From: Tubulanus polymorphus
Lineage: Eukaryota; Nemertea; Palaeonemertea; Tubulaniformes; Tubulanidae
NCBI RefSeq assembly: GCF_964204645.1
Contig: NC_134025.1
Coordinates: forward strand, 1 to 64,000
Length of the DNA stretch: 64,000 nt
Direction of reading: 5' to 3'
Shown: piece by piece, positions 16,592 through 28,893 of the stretch
How the letters are laid out: every line of letters starts with the position of its first letter
How positions within the stretch are numbered: position 1 is the first letter of the stretch
Notes under the pieces: generated by a model
Databases searched by the model: none
What the model was told of the DNA's origin: nothing
Seen by the model: the letters and a program-made list of their open reading frames with translations, nothing else
Made by a program: the position numbers and the translations under genes

Positions 16592-19500
16592 ATGCTTATA
16601 GGTAACAAAACTTTACCTTAAGCCTTAATCTAAACCTGTCTGTAAACTTCATAGAATTAGAGTGATCTCAAACTCAATCATAAACTAGTGGAAATGGAAC
16701 GTCATGAGCTTATTCTATAATCAGGATCACTCTGGGCCGACTCTATAATCAATCTGGACGCGTCCGGATGTCTCCAATTTCACTCTTTTATCGATCACGT
16801 GATCACTCTTTAATTCTGGCGAGGTGGTTTAGTTGCGGAGTAGAGCCTTGCGGTTAAGAAGATACACCTTCAGCATAGCATTAACAGGCAACCAGTCTAG
16901 GCTCAGCAACCAGTCTATAAGGGAAAGTGCAGTCGTTCTCTGATTGTACTCTTTTTTCATCGGATTATCCGGATATCAATCCAGATGTGATAATAGAGGG
17001 CGCCCCCATCATTCAGAACTACAAACTATCGCTTGTATACGTATATGATACACGTTTCAGAATCCTGGAACACCAGCGGAAACCAATCACCGGGAGCGAC
17101 AACACTATTCTTTAATGATACTAGCGCCACATAGTGGACCACATAGTAAACTGCAGTTAGACCAGTGTAAACGCTGTCCATTACCTAAACCTGGTCCGGA
17201 CCACCATCTACTCACTCTGACTGGTCATTAGAATAAAACCTGGTCCGGACCGCCATCTACTCACTCTGACTGGTCATTAGAATAAAACCTGGTCCGGACC
17301 GCCACCTACTCACTCTGACTGGTCATTAGAATAAAACCTGGTCCGGACCACCATCTACTCACTCTGACTGGTCATTAGAATAAAACCTGGTCCGGACCAC
17401 CATCTACTCACTCTGACTGGTCATTAGAATAAAACCTGGTCCGGACCACCATCTACTCACTCTGACTGGTCATTAGAATAAAACCTGGTCCGGACCGCCA
17501 CCTACTCACTCTGACTGGTCATTAGAATAAAACCTGGTCCGGACCACCATCTACTCACTCTGACTGGTCATTAGAATAAAACCTGGTCCGGACCGCCATC
17601 TACTCACTCTGACTGGTCATTAGAATAAAACCTGGTCCGGACCGCCACCTACTCACTCTGACTGGTCATTAGAATAAAACCTGGTCCGGACCACCACCTA
17701 CTCACTCTGACTGGTCATTAGAATAAAACCTGGTCCGGACCGCCATCTACTCACTCTGACTGGTCATTAGAATAAAACCTGGTCCGGACCGCCATCTACT
17801 CACTCTGACTGGTCATTAGAATAAAACCTGGTCCGGACCGCCATCTACTCACTCTGACTGGTCATTAGAATAAAACCTGGTCCGGACCGCCATCTACTCA
17901 CTCTGACTGGTCATTAGAATAAAACCTGGTCCGGACCGCCATCTACTCACTCTGACTGGTCATTAGAATAAAACCTGGTCCGGACCGCCATCTACTCACT
18001 CTGACTGGTCATTAGAATAAAACCTGGTCCGGACCACCACCTACTCACTCTGACTGGTCATTAGAATAAAACCTGGTCCGGACCACCATCTACTCACTCT
18101 GACTGGTCATTAGAATAAAACCTGGTCCGGACCGCCACCTACTCACTCTGACTGGTCATTAGAATAAAACCTGGTCCGGACCACCATCTACTCACTCTGA
18201 CTGGTCATTAGAATAAAACCTGGTCCGGACCGCCACCTACTCACTCTGACTGGTCATTAGAATAAAACCTGGTCCGGACCACCATCTACTCACTCTGACT
18301 GGTCATTAGAATAAAACCTGGTCCGGACCACCATCTACTCACTCTGACTGGTCATTAGAATAAAACCTGGTCCGGACCGCCACCTACTCACTCTGACTGG
18401 TCATTAGAATAAAACCTGGTCCGGACCACCACCTACTCACTCTGACTGGTCATTAGAATAAAACCTGGTCCGGACCACCACCTACTCACTCTGACTGGTC
18501 ATTAGAATAAAACCTGGTCCGGACCACCACCTACTCACTCTGACTGGTCATTAGAATAAAACCTGGTCCGGACCACCATCTACTCACTCTGACTGGTCAT
18601 TAGAATAAAACCTGGTCCGGACCGCCATCTACTCACTCTGACTGGTCATTAGAATAAAACCTGGTCCGGACCGCCACCTACTCACTCTGACTGGTCATTA
18701 GAATAAAACCTGGTCCGGACCGCCATCTACTCACTCTGACTGGTCATTAGAATAAAACCTGGTCCGGACCGCCATCTACTCACTCTGACTGGTCATTAGA
18801 ATAAAACCTGGTCCGGACCGCCACCTACTCACTCTGACTGGTCATTAGAATAAAACCTGGTCCGGACCGCCATCTACTCACTCTGACTGGTCATTAGAAT
18901 AAAACCTGGTCCGGACCGCCACCTACTCACTCTGACTGGTCATTAGAATAAAACCTGGTCCGGACCGCCATCTACTCACTCTGACTGGTCATTAGAATAA
19001 AACCTGGTCCGGACCGCCACCTACTCACTCTGACTGGTCATTAGAATAAAACAATTATATGTTTAATGTATTGTAGATATCAGTGCAGAAGCTTTGCGTC
19101 AATCTTTAAAGCATCATTTAGATTTATTTGAAGATTTAGTCGTTGATTTGGATGAGGAAACTTTTCTCAGAATTCTACAGAGACGTCGTGATAAATGCAG
19201 TACTAGTGCTGCCACCTGTAGTACCGATGTCGTATCACTTGCTAAAGTAAATATTCTTCGAAACGTTTTGTTTGAAATGATTTTATGAATTTTTATGTGA
19301 TTGAAAAATTGTTGACTATTTTTCAGAGTTTAGATTTTTGTGTCTCGTGTCGTGAGAAATTAGAAGCTAAATCTACACCAGCACAAGATGAGACCACAGC
19401 TGCTGAGGCCACAATTGAGGCTACAGCTGCTGAGGCCACAGTTGAGGCTACAGTTGCTAAGGCTACAGTTGAGACCACAGCTAAGGCTACAGTTGAGACC

Positions 19501-21709
19501 ACAGCTGAGGCTACAGTTGAGACCACAGCTGAGGCTACAGTTGAGACCCCAGTTGAAACCACAGTTGAGACCCCACCTGAGGCTACAGTTGAGGCTACAG
19601 TTGATACCACAGCTGAGGCTACAGTTGCTGAGGCCACAGTTGCTGAGGCCACAGTTGAGGCTACAGTTGCTGAGGCTACAGTCGAGACCACAGCTGAGGC
19701 TACAGTTGCTAAGGCTACAGTCGAGACCACAGCTGAGGCCACAGTCGAGACCACAGCTGAGGCCACAGTCGAGACCACAGCTGAGGCCACAGTCGAGACC
19801 ACAGCTGAGGCTGGTGGACAAGTTGAGACTGGTGGACAATGTAAGGCTAATGGACAAGTTGAGACTGGTGGACAGTGTGAGGCAGTTGAAACAATTCAAA
19901 CCCCCATCCTTCAAAAACGTAGAAGACCTTCTAGAAAGAGATCGGCTACACCAATTGGTAGAGACAAACCAGTAGTGCCCCCTAGTGACCCACCTGCTCT
20001 AAGGGGCCGACCAGTAGTGCCGCCCAGTGAATCACCTGATCTGAGTGATAGACCAGTGGCTCCCTCTAGTGACTCGCCTGCTCCTAGGGGTCGAGGTCGG
20101 CTTCGTAAAAATGCAGTAACGCCGTCCTCTACAACGGAACCAGTTTCTCCAGAACAAATTGATTTCAAACCAAACGTCAACAATATTCAAATTCAAGTTG
20201 ATATGGACTACGAGGATCAAATTCGAAAATCAGGTACAAATAATTTACCGGTATTTTAAACAACGATCGAATTAAAGAAATATCGGATTCATTCCGAAAT
20301 TAATTCATTTCAGCCAAAAAGAGGAAATTGAAAACTCCGAAACGAATTGTTGATTGTAAAGAAGGATTATTATTAAATGGCAGAGATCCAGGTTTGTGTT
20401 AAAACATGTTTAAACCGTTTTATATTCTCAACATTTCATCGATTCAACATTTTTGAAACTAATTTTTGTAGGTATTTGTCAAGAAGGATCGAGTAATGAG
20501 TTACCGTTGGTTATGGCGAGTACATCGCAACAATATCAGCATCGAGAAGGTAAAATAACCCCGTTAACCCCCGGAGCTAATCCCGGAGTTGATCCCGGGG
20601 GGTTGAACCCGGAGTTGATCCCGTACTCCACCTGACAATCACTGTATATTACTCCAAATCATCACTGCTCCGGAATCTGTCGACCTCGGAGAGAATAGTT
20701 CCCTAGAGATCTGAGTTCAGTTTATTGTATTCATAGCAGTTTGGAAAATATTATAACGAGATGAAACTATTGATATTTTATAGGTGAAGAATTGAGACGT
20801 TACGAGGATCAGAAAGATGTGAAAACAGTTTTAACCGATCAACTTCATTCGTGTTCGGTTTGTGGTAAATTAATCCCGTTAAATGACGTCGATGAACACA
20901 TGAAAACTCACGTCATCTCCACATATTTCTATAATAATCCATTTTCTTGCGCAATTTGCGCGAAAAAATTCTCGAATGAAAATTCGTACAGAAAACATCG
21001 ATTGAAACATAATACGAAGAAAAAACCGGTTTGGGAATGTAACGTCTGTTCGAAGGCTTTCACTTGGAAAAAATCTCTTAAAGATCACATGAAACTTCAT
21101 TCGGGGCATGATTTATTTAAATGCGATTTATGCGAGAAAGAGTTTACGAGAATGAAATTATTAATACAACACCGCAGAGTTCACACGAGAGAAACTCCTT
21201 TCTCTTGTGATTATTGCGGTAGAAAGTTCTCGGATCGAGGAAATTTATCGCGCCATATTAAAGAGATCCATCTCGGCGTTAAATACAAGTGCGACGTTTG
21301 TGAGAAGAGTTTCTGTCAGAAACGGTATTTATTAATTCACAAACGGTCGCACACGGGTTATAAACCGTTCGTGTGCGACGTGTGCGGGAAGGGTTTTACT
21401 CGTAAAGATCAACAAACTCTTCATCGCACGACGCATTCGGGTAAAAAACCATTTCAATGTGAAATCTGTAATAAGAGTTATTTACAGAAAACTAAATTAG
21501 CCGTTCATTTGAGATCTCACACCGGTGAGAAACCTTATCAATGTGATCAATGCGATAAACGTTTCGGGTGTCCAACTATATTCCAACGACATAAATTAAT
21601 TCACACAGGAATTAAACCTTTTCAGTGTAAAATCTGTGAGAAATCATTTCTACAGAAAGCTCATTTACATGCACATTTACTGAAAATACATCAATCTCAT
21701 GATTTTTAA
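16592..21709 (+). CDS. C2H2 zinc-finger protein with ten fingers and an acidic repeat region
   Basis: Probable nuclear DNA-binding transcription factor; no specific orthologue is recognised. Exons 16592-16601, 19077-19246, 19327-20233, 20314-20391, 20472-20549 and 20784-21709 encode 722 residues. The first exon supplies MLI plus one base, and splicing gives MLIDISAEALRQSLKHHLDL. Residues of about 10-90 include FEDLVVDLDEETFLRILQRR and a CVSC motif. A Thr/Glu/Ala repeat of about 135 residues (AEATVETT-type) follows, then Pro/Ser-rich and basic patches. The last exon encodes ten fingers, the first degenerate, with linkers such as HTGEKPY and HTGIKPF. The repeat is a coding minisatellite and probably length-variable. 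A 2.5-kb first intron is mostly a 49-bp array. The start codon is chosen because it gives a coding first exon in frame; a different upstream start cannot be excluded. Confidence 0.85.
17165..19055 (+). repeat. 49-bp minisatellite, about 38 copies, first intron of zinc-finger gene
   Basis: Each unit contains aataaaacctggtccggacc and then a ccatctactcactctgactg segment. Two features recur in every unit: the perfect palindrome ggtccggacc and a sense-strand AATAAA hexamer. Units differ mainly at two positions (ccaccat, ccgccat, ccgccac, ccaccac). The array ends 22 bp before the splice acceptor at 19076. Confidence 0.98.
19396..19810 (+). repeat. In-frame coding minisatellite in the zinc-finger gene
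   Basis: Units mix gctgaggctacagttgag and accacagctgaggccacagt. They encode alternating AEAT, VEAT and VETT blocks. The period is a multiple of three, so copy-number change keeps the frame. Confidence 0.93.
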
Positions 21710-22644
21710 ACATTTAATGCAATTATGTTACTATTGGTTTGAAATGTAGATATATCTGATTGATTCAGTGATATATCTGATTGATTCAGTGAAATATCTG
21801 ATAGATTCAGTCATATATCTGATTGATTCAGTGAAATATCTGATAGATTCAGTGATATATCTGATTGATTCAGTGAAATATCTGATAGATTCAGTGATAT
21901 ATCTGATTGATTCAGTGATATATTTGATTGATTCAGTGATATATCTGATTGATTCAGTGATATATCTGATTGATTCAGTGATATATCTGATTCATTCAGT
22001 GAAATATCTGATAGATTCAGTGATATATCTGATTGATTCAGAATTTTGTTTGGCATTTGTTTTTCTCAATATTTAATTATAATCTCTTGCATTGTATTTG
22101 ATGTATCATGTTTAACAGTGGGTGATTATATGAATCATGTATCCATATTCTGTTTTTCCGGGGTAGCAAGGCTCCTCGTTTAGGGGGATAGCTCCATCAT
22201 GGACTGGGATGGAGTTCCTTGTTTAGGGGGATAGCTCCATTGTGGACTGGGATGACCTCCCCGTTTAGGGGGATAGCTCCATCATGGACTGGGATGACCT
22301 CCTCGTTTAGGGGGATAGCTCCATCATGGACTGGGATAAGCTCCTCGTTAAGGGGGATAGCTCCATCATGGACTGGGATGAGCTCCTTGTTTAGAAGGAT
22401 AGCTCCATTTGAGTTTTTCTCACATATTGTGTTGTACATGTATATAATAAACTCAATTTATTGTCAGTGTAAAATTCTAATGGTTTTTATTTCAAACATC
22501 GATGTATTGAATTTATATAAATATCATAATGTTAGAAATAACATAAATAAAATCTAAAAACTCTTAAATAAAATACGGTATAATTTGTTTGTAATACATT
22601 TGGACTGTGGATCTCGGTGGAATGATCTGATCCACGTGTGGAAC
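21710..22644. repeat. Convergent 3' regions with 21-bp and 42-bp repeats
   Basis: At 21753-22042 about 14 units of tgatatatctgattgattca(g) follow the zinc-finger stop codon. At 22158-22410 about six 42-bp units contain ggggatagctccatcatgga. Poly(A) signals AATAAA occur at 22546 and 22566 for the plus-strand gene. The 3' UTR of the minus-strand gene should lie in the remainder. Confidence 0.9.
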
Positions 22645-24274
22645 TCAGTAGGTTGCATTGAGTAACTGTTGACGGTAATCGAGGAGTTGTTGCCAATTCG
22701 GATGACTGCGAATTAATTCATTATTTTTATGAGCTTCATAATGAAATGTGGGACCTTTTAATTCATACCTGAAAACAGAAATTATAAATTCATTTAAACA
22801 AACACAACAGACTTTTGTCTATTTCAACCTGACTTGAGAGCATCCGGGAAATTGAAGAGAAGTGACTCCATGATTTGAAAGTTTAACAATATGTTTCCAT
22901 GCCTACACACCAAACTTCAGTTGGTAGGCATGGAGACATATTGTTAAACTTCCAAATCAAGGTGTCTCTTTTCTCTCAGGAACCCCTCTATTATATTGTA
23001 TTCTGGTCCTAATAAGACCTTTATCAGGTATGTACTACTAAAACTGACTGAGCTAAGCCACTTGGAATGCTCTCAAGTCAGGTTGAAATAGACACTAGAA
23101 TCAGGGTTATTAATAGTGTTTACCATTTTGGTTGAGGTCCTCGAATTCTCTCTAATTCTCGGATTCGTTTCACCTCTAATAAATGTTCTTCCTCTATTTT
23201 TAATCGTTCCATTCGTAATTTAGCGATTTCATAATGAAACGGACTCGGACTCGGACTAACCGCTGATGATTCTATCAACAAATAAAGTACATATAGAAAC
23301 AATGTAGTAGGGTAGGTAGTATACTGGCAGTCAATCCAGGATTAGGATAGGTCTACTGGCAGTAAATCCAGGATTAAACTTACTGATAACTGGTGCTGTT
23401 TTTGACATCAAGTACATCTTATCCAAATCGCTCATCTTCTCATCGTTGATGTGGAATGTTTTTTTCTTGTTACCGGGAGTAACTGGCCTCCACGGAGCTC
23501 CGGGTTCGGGAAGTCCTTTCGCCGGGCCGCTGATTGTTTTTGGAGAAATGACGGTCGTTTCTAGGATATCACTGGATTTCATTGTTACCGGGAAATAAAC
23601 ATCGCCTAGACGATTCATCTCAGCCATTTTATTGTAAGTTTTATAATCCGGACGAAGACCTTCAGCGGCTCCCCCTAGAGGGGATATAGAGCGAGTGGCT
23701 CCCCCTAGAGGGGATATAGAGCGAGTAGCTCCCCCTAGAGGGGATATAGAGCGAGTAGCTCCCCCTAGAGGAGATATAGAGCGATGTACTGGTTTAGTAA
23801 ACCAGTCCGATGATTTGTTCGATCTGTTCAATAATTCTAACACCTCTCTATCAGCCGTATCCATACTATTCTTCATTTGGCAATCTGCCAACGCCGAGTT
23901 CAAATCATCTTCGCTGAAACTGACGCTCTTCTTTAGATTAGACGATGATGACCTTGACATTCCGCTGTATCTCAGCGGGTTATATACAGCAGAAGCCGGT
24001 GATTTTCTGGACCTCGTTATAGCTGTATTATTGTAATATTCCGGCCGACAACTGAAAATATAATAAAGTAAACAAATGATGAACAAACCCGCCAGGGTCT
24101 CGAACTAAAACTTCAAGTTCAAATTCATCAGCAGAATTTCATGTTTTTTTCTCCACTAAACCGATAGATCCATTCTCCTGCTCCTCATTGTATGAACAAA
24201 TTATCATTCACTTACTAAAACGGTGAACTTCTACCGTGCAATATAAAATCATCATCTACTACAGAAATCTTCAT
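22645..24274 (-). CDS. Uncharacterised protein with SISP repeats and a conserved-looking C-terminus
   Basis: I do not recognise this gene. Exons 24274-24216, 24051-23384, 23271-23124 and 22768-22645 join in frame to 332 residues. It starts MKISVVDDDFILHGRSSPFY, followed by a Ser-rich basic stretch (MSRSSSSNLKKSVSFSEDDL). Residues of about 108-148 contain four copies of RSISPLGGAT, a 30-bp coding repeat. A Pro/Gly-rich part (GLPEPGAPWRPVTPGNKKKT) leads to a charged helix (IAKLRMERLKIEEEHLLEVK) and a C-terminus containing GPQPKWYELKGPTFHYEAHK. No signal peptide or membrane segment is seen. The coiled-coil-like helix and phosphorylatable SP sites suggest a cytoplasmic scaffold or cytoskeletal protein, but this is a guess. 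It is divergent with COX16, 902 bp away. The exon structure is well supported by clean splice sites and codon continuity. Confidence 0.82.
22817..23093. mobile_element. Nested foldback (MITE-like) element in an intron
   Basis: Outer arms at 22817-22845 and 23064-23093 are inverted copies (gtctatttcaacctgacttg against its complement). Inner arms around 22889-22915 and 22921-22960 are also inverted (aacaatatgtttccatgcct against aggcatggagacatattgtt). The 277-bp element lies in the last intron of the uncharacterised gene. It has no coding capacity. Target-site duplications are not obvious. Confidence 0.75.
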
Positions 24275-25176
24275 TTTGACAGAAAGTAGTCGACACCAGC
24301 TGTCAGAGGCTGTCAGATCGGAGAGATTGTTTACAGTGGAAACGAAAAGAGAAATTCGCGAGAATAATCCCAACTCAATCTAAGAATTGATTTTTGTTTT
24401 GAAAAATATCAATTTAACCATTGGCCTCGTTTTAAAATTAAATCTATTGTTGGTATTTTTAGGAAAAAAAACGTCTTTAAAAAAAAGAAATATGATTTCA
24501 CTTAGTCTTGTCGGTTCCCGGTGATAATTAGTTTAATCAATGTGGCACTGCTTGTTTCGTATCAATTATTTGATTATTTTAATCATTTTATTACAAATAA
24601 ATCAATAAAATGATTAAATTGGTGGAAAAAAAGAAATATAGAAATTACTGGAACAAAATCAATAAATGATAAATTGAATTGATCAATTCAATTCATAAAG
24701 TTTATTGTTACAATGTAATAAAATGAATGTAAATATAATGAAAATGAAATAAAATTGAAATGAAAATTATCAATTAAAATGATCAACATGAAATTAAATT
24801 TTCAATTGATAAATAGGAAATAAATTTGCATTGAATTTATCCGAAAGAGTCTCTTCACTTTTCACGAGAAAGTTGATTGAAAACCATTGATTCTTTGAGT
24901 TTACGCTTTGAAAACGATATTCCTTTAGACCAGAAGATATTGATTGAAAGTGTTTATTGTAAGTTGATTATGGCTTTGTTTTTTTTTCGTTTTTTGTAGC
25001 AAAAAACCGTCGACAAAAAGAGTACTCTACTAAATTCAATTTAATTTTATTGATGATGTTTCTCTCGATGTTAAACCTTGTATCTCGCATTTAAAACTCT
25101 CTCTTTCAGTGAGTTTGTGACACACACACATGTGTTACCAAATGTAGTACCAGGACTGCTGTTGCTGTGAAAGAAA
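24275..25176. promoter_or_regulatory. Divergent unknown-gene/COX16 spacer
   Basis: A 902-bp, strongly AT-rich spacer (24400-24850 is mostly A and T) between two start codons. It should carry both promoters and the COX16 5' UTR. No repeat array and no clear motif were found. Confidence 0.5.
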
Positions 25177-26422
25177 ATGTCGAAACATTTCAGGAAATTT
25201 GGAGCACCATTTTTAGTAAGTAGTCAGTAGATCTATCCATCCTCACTCCCCAGGGGCTGATTCAGGAGCGCAAAGTAATGAAAAGGGGCATATAATAATG
25301 AAAAGGGGCCAGTATCCACGCAACTAGAACTTAAGGGTTTGGAAAATGTTGAAATCTCATCAGTGCATTTTCATCCATTTCTACTAGGCCTAAAGTAATA
25401 TTTATGATGTATTTTAGGTTTTAGTTCTCGGTGGTTCATTTGGTTTGAGATATTTCACATCACTGCGCTATGAATTCAGTCGCAAAAAAGCAGTAAGTCT
25501 CGATACTACATTTCAAATAATCCTTCGCACCAATAACCCTTAATGCTAATAACCCTTATTGCCAATAACCCTTAATGCTAATAACCCTTAATGCTAATAA
25601 CCCTTAATGCTAATAACCCTTAATGCTAATAATCTTGTAGAAAATTTCTAAACAGAATGGTTTTTGTTTACATAGATCACTGAGGAAGAGGCTGAAGAAT
25701 TTGGTTTACAAATGAGAAAAGAGAAAGTGACATTAGACAGTGAATACAAGGTGAATTATACCTGGTGATTGTACTGATTGTACCGATAGTACTGATAGTA
25801 CTGATAGTACCGATAGTACCGATAGTACTGATTGTACTGATTGTACCGATAGTACTGATTGTACTGATAGTACCGATAGTACCGATGGTACCGATAGTAC
25901 TGATAGTACCGATAGTACTGATAGTACCGATAGTACCGATGGTACCGATAGTACTGATAGTACCGATAGTACTGATTGTACTGATAGTACTGATAGTACT
26001 GATTGTACTGATAGTACTGATTGTACTGATAGTACCGATAGTACTGATAGTACCGATAGTACTGATTGCACTGATAGTACCGATAGTACTGATAGTACCG
26101 ATAGTACTGATAGTACTGATTGCACTGATAGTACCGATAGTACTGATAGTACCGATAGTACTGATAGTACTGATTGTACTGATATTACCGATAGTACTGA
26201 TTGTACCGATAGTACTGATAGTACTGATAGTACCGATAGTACCGATAGTACTGATAGTACTGATAGTACCGATAGTATTTGTAGTACTTCAATAAATCAT
26301 CTTTGATCTATTTTCAGAGACTTCAAGAAATGGAATTAGATACCTGGGATAATATACGTGGTCCACGACCTTGGGAGGACAGTAAAACAGTACAGGACGC
26401 TCAAAGAGTTAATCCATCATAG
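25177..26422 (+). CDS. COX16: Cytochrome c oxidase assembly protein COX16
   Basis: Small inner-mitochondrial-membrane protein that helps insert copper during COX2 maturation. Exons 25177-25215, 25418-25492, 25676-25750 and 26318-26422 encode 97 residues (human 106). It starts MSKHFRKFGAPFLVLVLGGS, giving one N-terminal membrane helix, then GLRYFTSLRYEFSRKK. The conserved C-terminal part includes EMELDTWDNIRGPRPWEDSK. Two introns hold tandem repeats: a 16-bp unit (ttaatgctaataaccc) at 25530-25632, and a 9-bp unit in the last intron. Confidence 0.95.
25765..26283. repeat. 9-bp minisatellite, COX16 last intron
   Basis: About 58 units of gatagtact, gatagtacc, gattgtact or gatggtacc form a 9-bp array. 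Because the period is divisible by three, both strands keep long open frames (LSV or IVL repeats). These frames are artefacts. Confidence 0.96.
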
Positions 26423-27068
26423 CTAGCAGACCCTCGGCCTGGCTTCCCCCATCCAACAGCACTTAGCCCCCCCCCCCACTCCAACAGCAGCACTCTCCCC
26501 CTCCAACAGCAGGCCCCTCCACTCCAACAGCAGCCGCCTCCACTCCAACAGCAGCACTCTCCCCTCCAACAGCAGCCCCTCCACTCCAACAGCAATCTCC
26601 CCCACTCCAACAGCAGCCCCCTCCGCTCCAACAGCAGGCCCCCTCCATTCCAACAGCAGGCCCCCTCCCCAACTGCAGCACCCTCCAAACTGTGTGATAC
26701 AGTGCGTATATATGTGATAAACCAAGAGATGGTGATTTTTGATTATTTAATAAAAATCTGATTTATTTTATAACCACGTTGTCTATTATCAGTCATCGAG
26801 GTTAGGATTATGCATGGTGACCCTCAAAACCTCATTTTATCGAGCGCTGCCTCCTCTGGGTAGTTGGAAAACATCGATTATTATATTATGGAATTTTGTA
26901 ATTGAACACTGCATAGTCTCGTCCAATCGTGTGATATTAGTTAAATAAAGTTTTATTGAATTGATAATGGTATCCACAATCTGTCAAGGTCAAACATTTA
27001 ATTTTCTGGGCCGGCTGAAAAATTTATTTCTATTTTGAAGAGGAAACAGGAAATAGAGGAAAAAGAGG
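26423..27068. other. COX16 3' region and FNTB upstream spacer
   Basis: At 26460-26690 about 15 loose copies of ctccaacagcagcccc follow the COX16 stop. A likely AATAAA is at 26748. The rest should contain the FNTB promoter and 5' UTR; a purine-rich stretch leads into its start codon. No other gene is seen. Confidence 0.6.
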
Positions 27069-28823
27069 ATGAGTGACTCTAACAATGTGGAAGGAGGAAG
27101 AGACGGAGATGAGAAATCGAGTGGAATCAATTTACGATGTGTTGATGAAAGATGGAGTGATTTTAGAGTTAAAGATGATGGACTGGTTACATTTACAGCT
27201 ACAGAACAGGTACTAATTAATTACCTACACAGCTTCTCTCCACCTGCTGCCGCTGCTGCGGTGGACTGAATACCAGTGGTTACCGGTTCCCTATAACATG
27301 GAACGACGGCTACGTACCGGACTACGGCTGCTGCTGCGGCTGCTGCTGCTGCAGTCTGGTGGTGGCGGCTGCGGCTGCTGCTGCCTCCGTTTCGGTCAAT
27401 ATTTCTGATTCCTGTTTTATTTTATAGGATGAAATTGAGGATAAAGTTGAAGAATTATATATGAAATTTAAGAAAGAATATGAAACCTATTCAGAGTAAG
27501 TGAAATCCCGGAGAGGTCTGTGGTGTGCTTCTCCTCAAGAGAGGTCTCCCCATTCCTCCTAGAGAGGTCTCCCCATTCCTCCTAGAGAGGTCTCCCCATT
27601 CCTCCTAGAGAGGTCTCCCCATTCCTCCTAGAGAGGTCTCCCCATTCCTCCTAGAGAGGTCTCCCCATTCCTCCCTCCCGACTGCTGGACGGAGAGGTCT
27701 CCCCATTCCTCCTAGAGAGGTCTCCCCATTCCTCCTAGAGAGGTCTCCCCATTCCTCCTAGTGAGGTCTCCCCATTCCTCCTAGAGAGGTCTCCCCATTC
27801 CTCCTAGAGAGGTCTCCCCATTCCTCCTAGAGAGGTCTCCCCATTCCTCCTAGAGAGGTCTCCCCATTCCTCCCTCCCGACTGCTGGACGGAGAGGTCTC
27901 CCCATTCCTCCTAGAGAGGTCTCCCCATTCCTCCCTCCCGACTGCTGGACGGAGAGGTCTGTACCCCTCTGTATCTCCCCTCCTGACGTTACTGAATATT
28001 GAATTGTGATATTATTGATTTTCAGTATACCAAAATTAGAAAGATTTAAACACGCAAGATTTTTAATGAAAGGAATTAGAAATTTATCATCAAACTATGA
28101 GGTAAAAATTCAATAAAATCTGCAACAATTCAAAATATATCAATAACAGTTACTAATAGTAACAGTTGTATATAGTGTTTAGATGCAAGTCAGCCGTGGT
28201 TGTGTTATTGGACATTACATGGATTAGAATTATTAGGGGTTCCTCCTCCTGAAGATATCGCTATTGAGTGAGTACCTCCCCTCAATCTCTACAGCGATAC
28301 ACCGAGTATACATCTGAATTTATTGATTTATTCATATTTCAGCGTTGCAAATTTCCTCGCGAAATGTCAGAATAAAGATGGCGGCTTTGGAGGTCAGTGT
28401 GGAGGTCACGTAGCCAAGTTTCAATCATGTGATTAGTATAATGTGAAATTGTTATTTTAGGGGGACCGTATCAGCAATCACATCTTGCTACGACTTATGG
28501 AGCTGTAAACGCATTATGTATCATTGGAACTGAACACGCTTACAAGATAATAGATAGGTAATAATCTGACAATATGAGATGAGCCCTTGAGATTCAATGA
28601 GATGTTGAGATAATGAGAAAAAGTGAGCCATTGAGATAATGAGATAAGCCCTTGAGATTTAATGAGAATGAGATGTTGAGATTCAATGAGAATGAGATAA
28701 TGATATATGATATTGTTGATTGTAGGAAGTCTCTGTATAAATGGATGATGTCATTACGTAATGAGGAAGGAGCGTTTCGGATGCATGAAGGTGGTGAATT
28801 AGATGTCAGGTACATGTGAAACA

Positions 28824-28893
<70 letters not shown>

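Noticed and set aside
16426-16608. Minus-strand frame overlapping the zinc-finger first exon
   Set aside because: No start context or splice partners; the plus-strand exon explains the region better.
25733-26295. LSV/IVL repeat proteins on both strands
   Set aside because: A 9-bp array keeps every frame open; it lies wholly in a COX16 intron.
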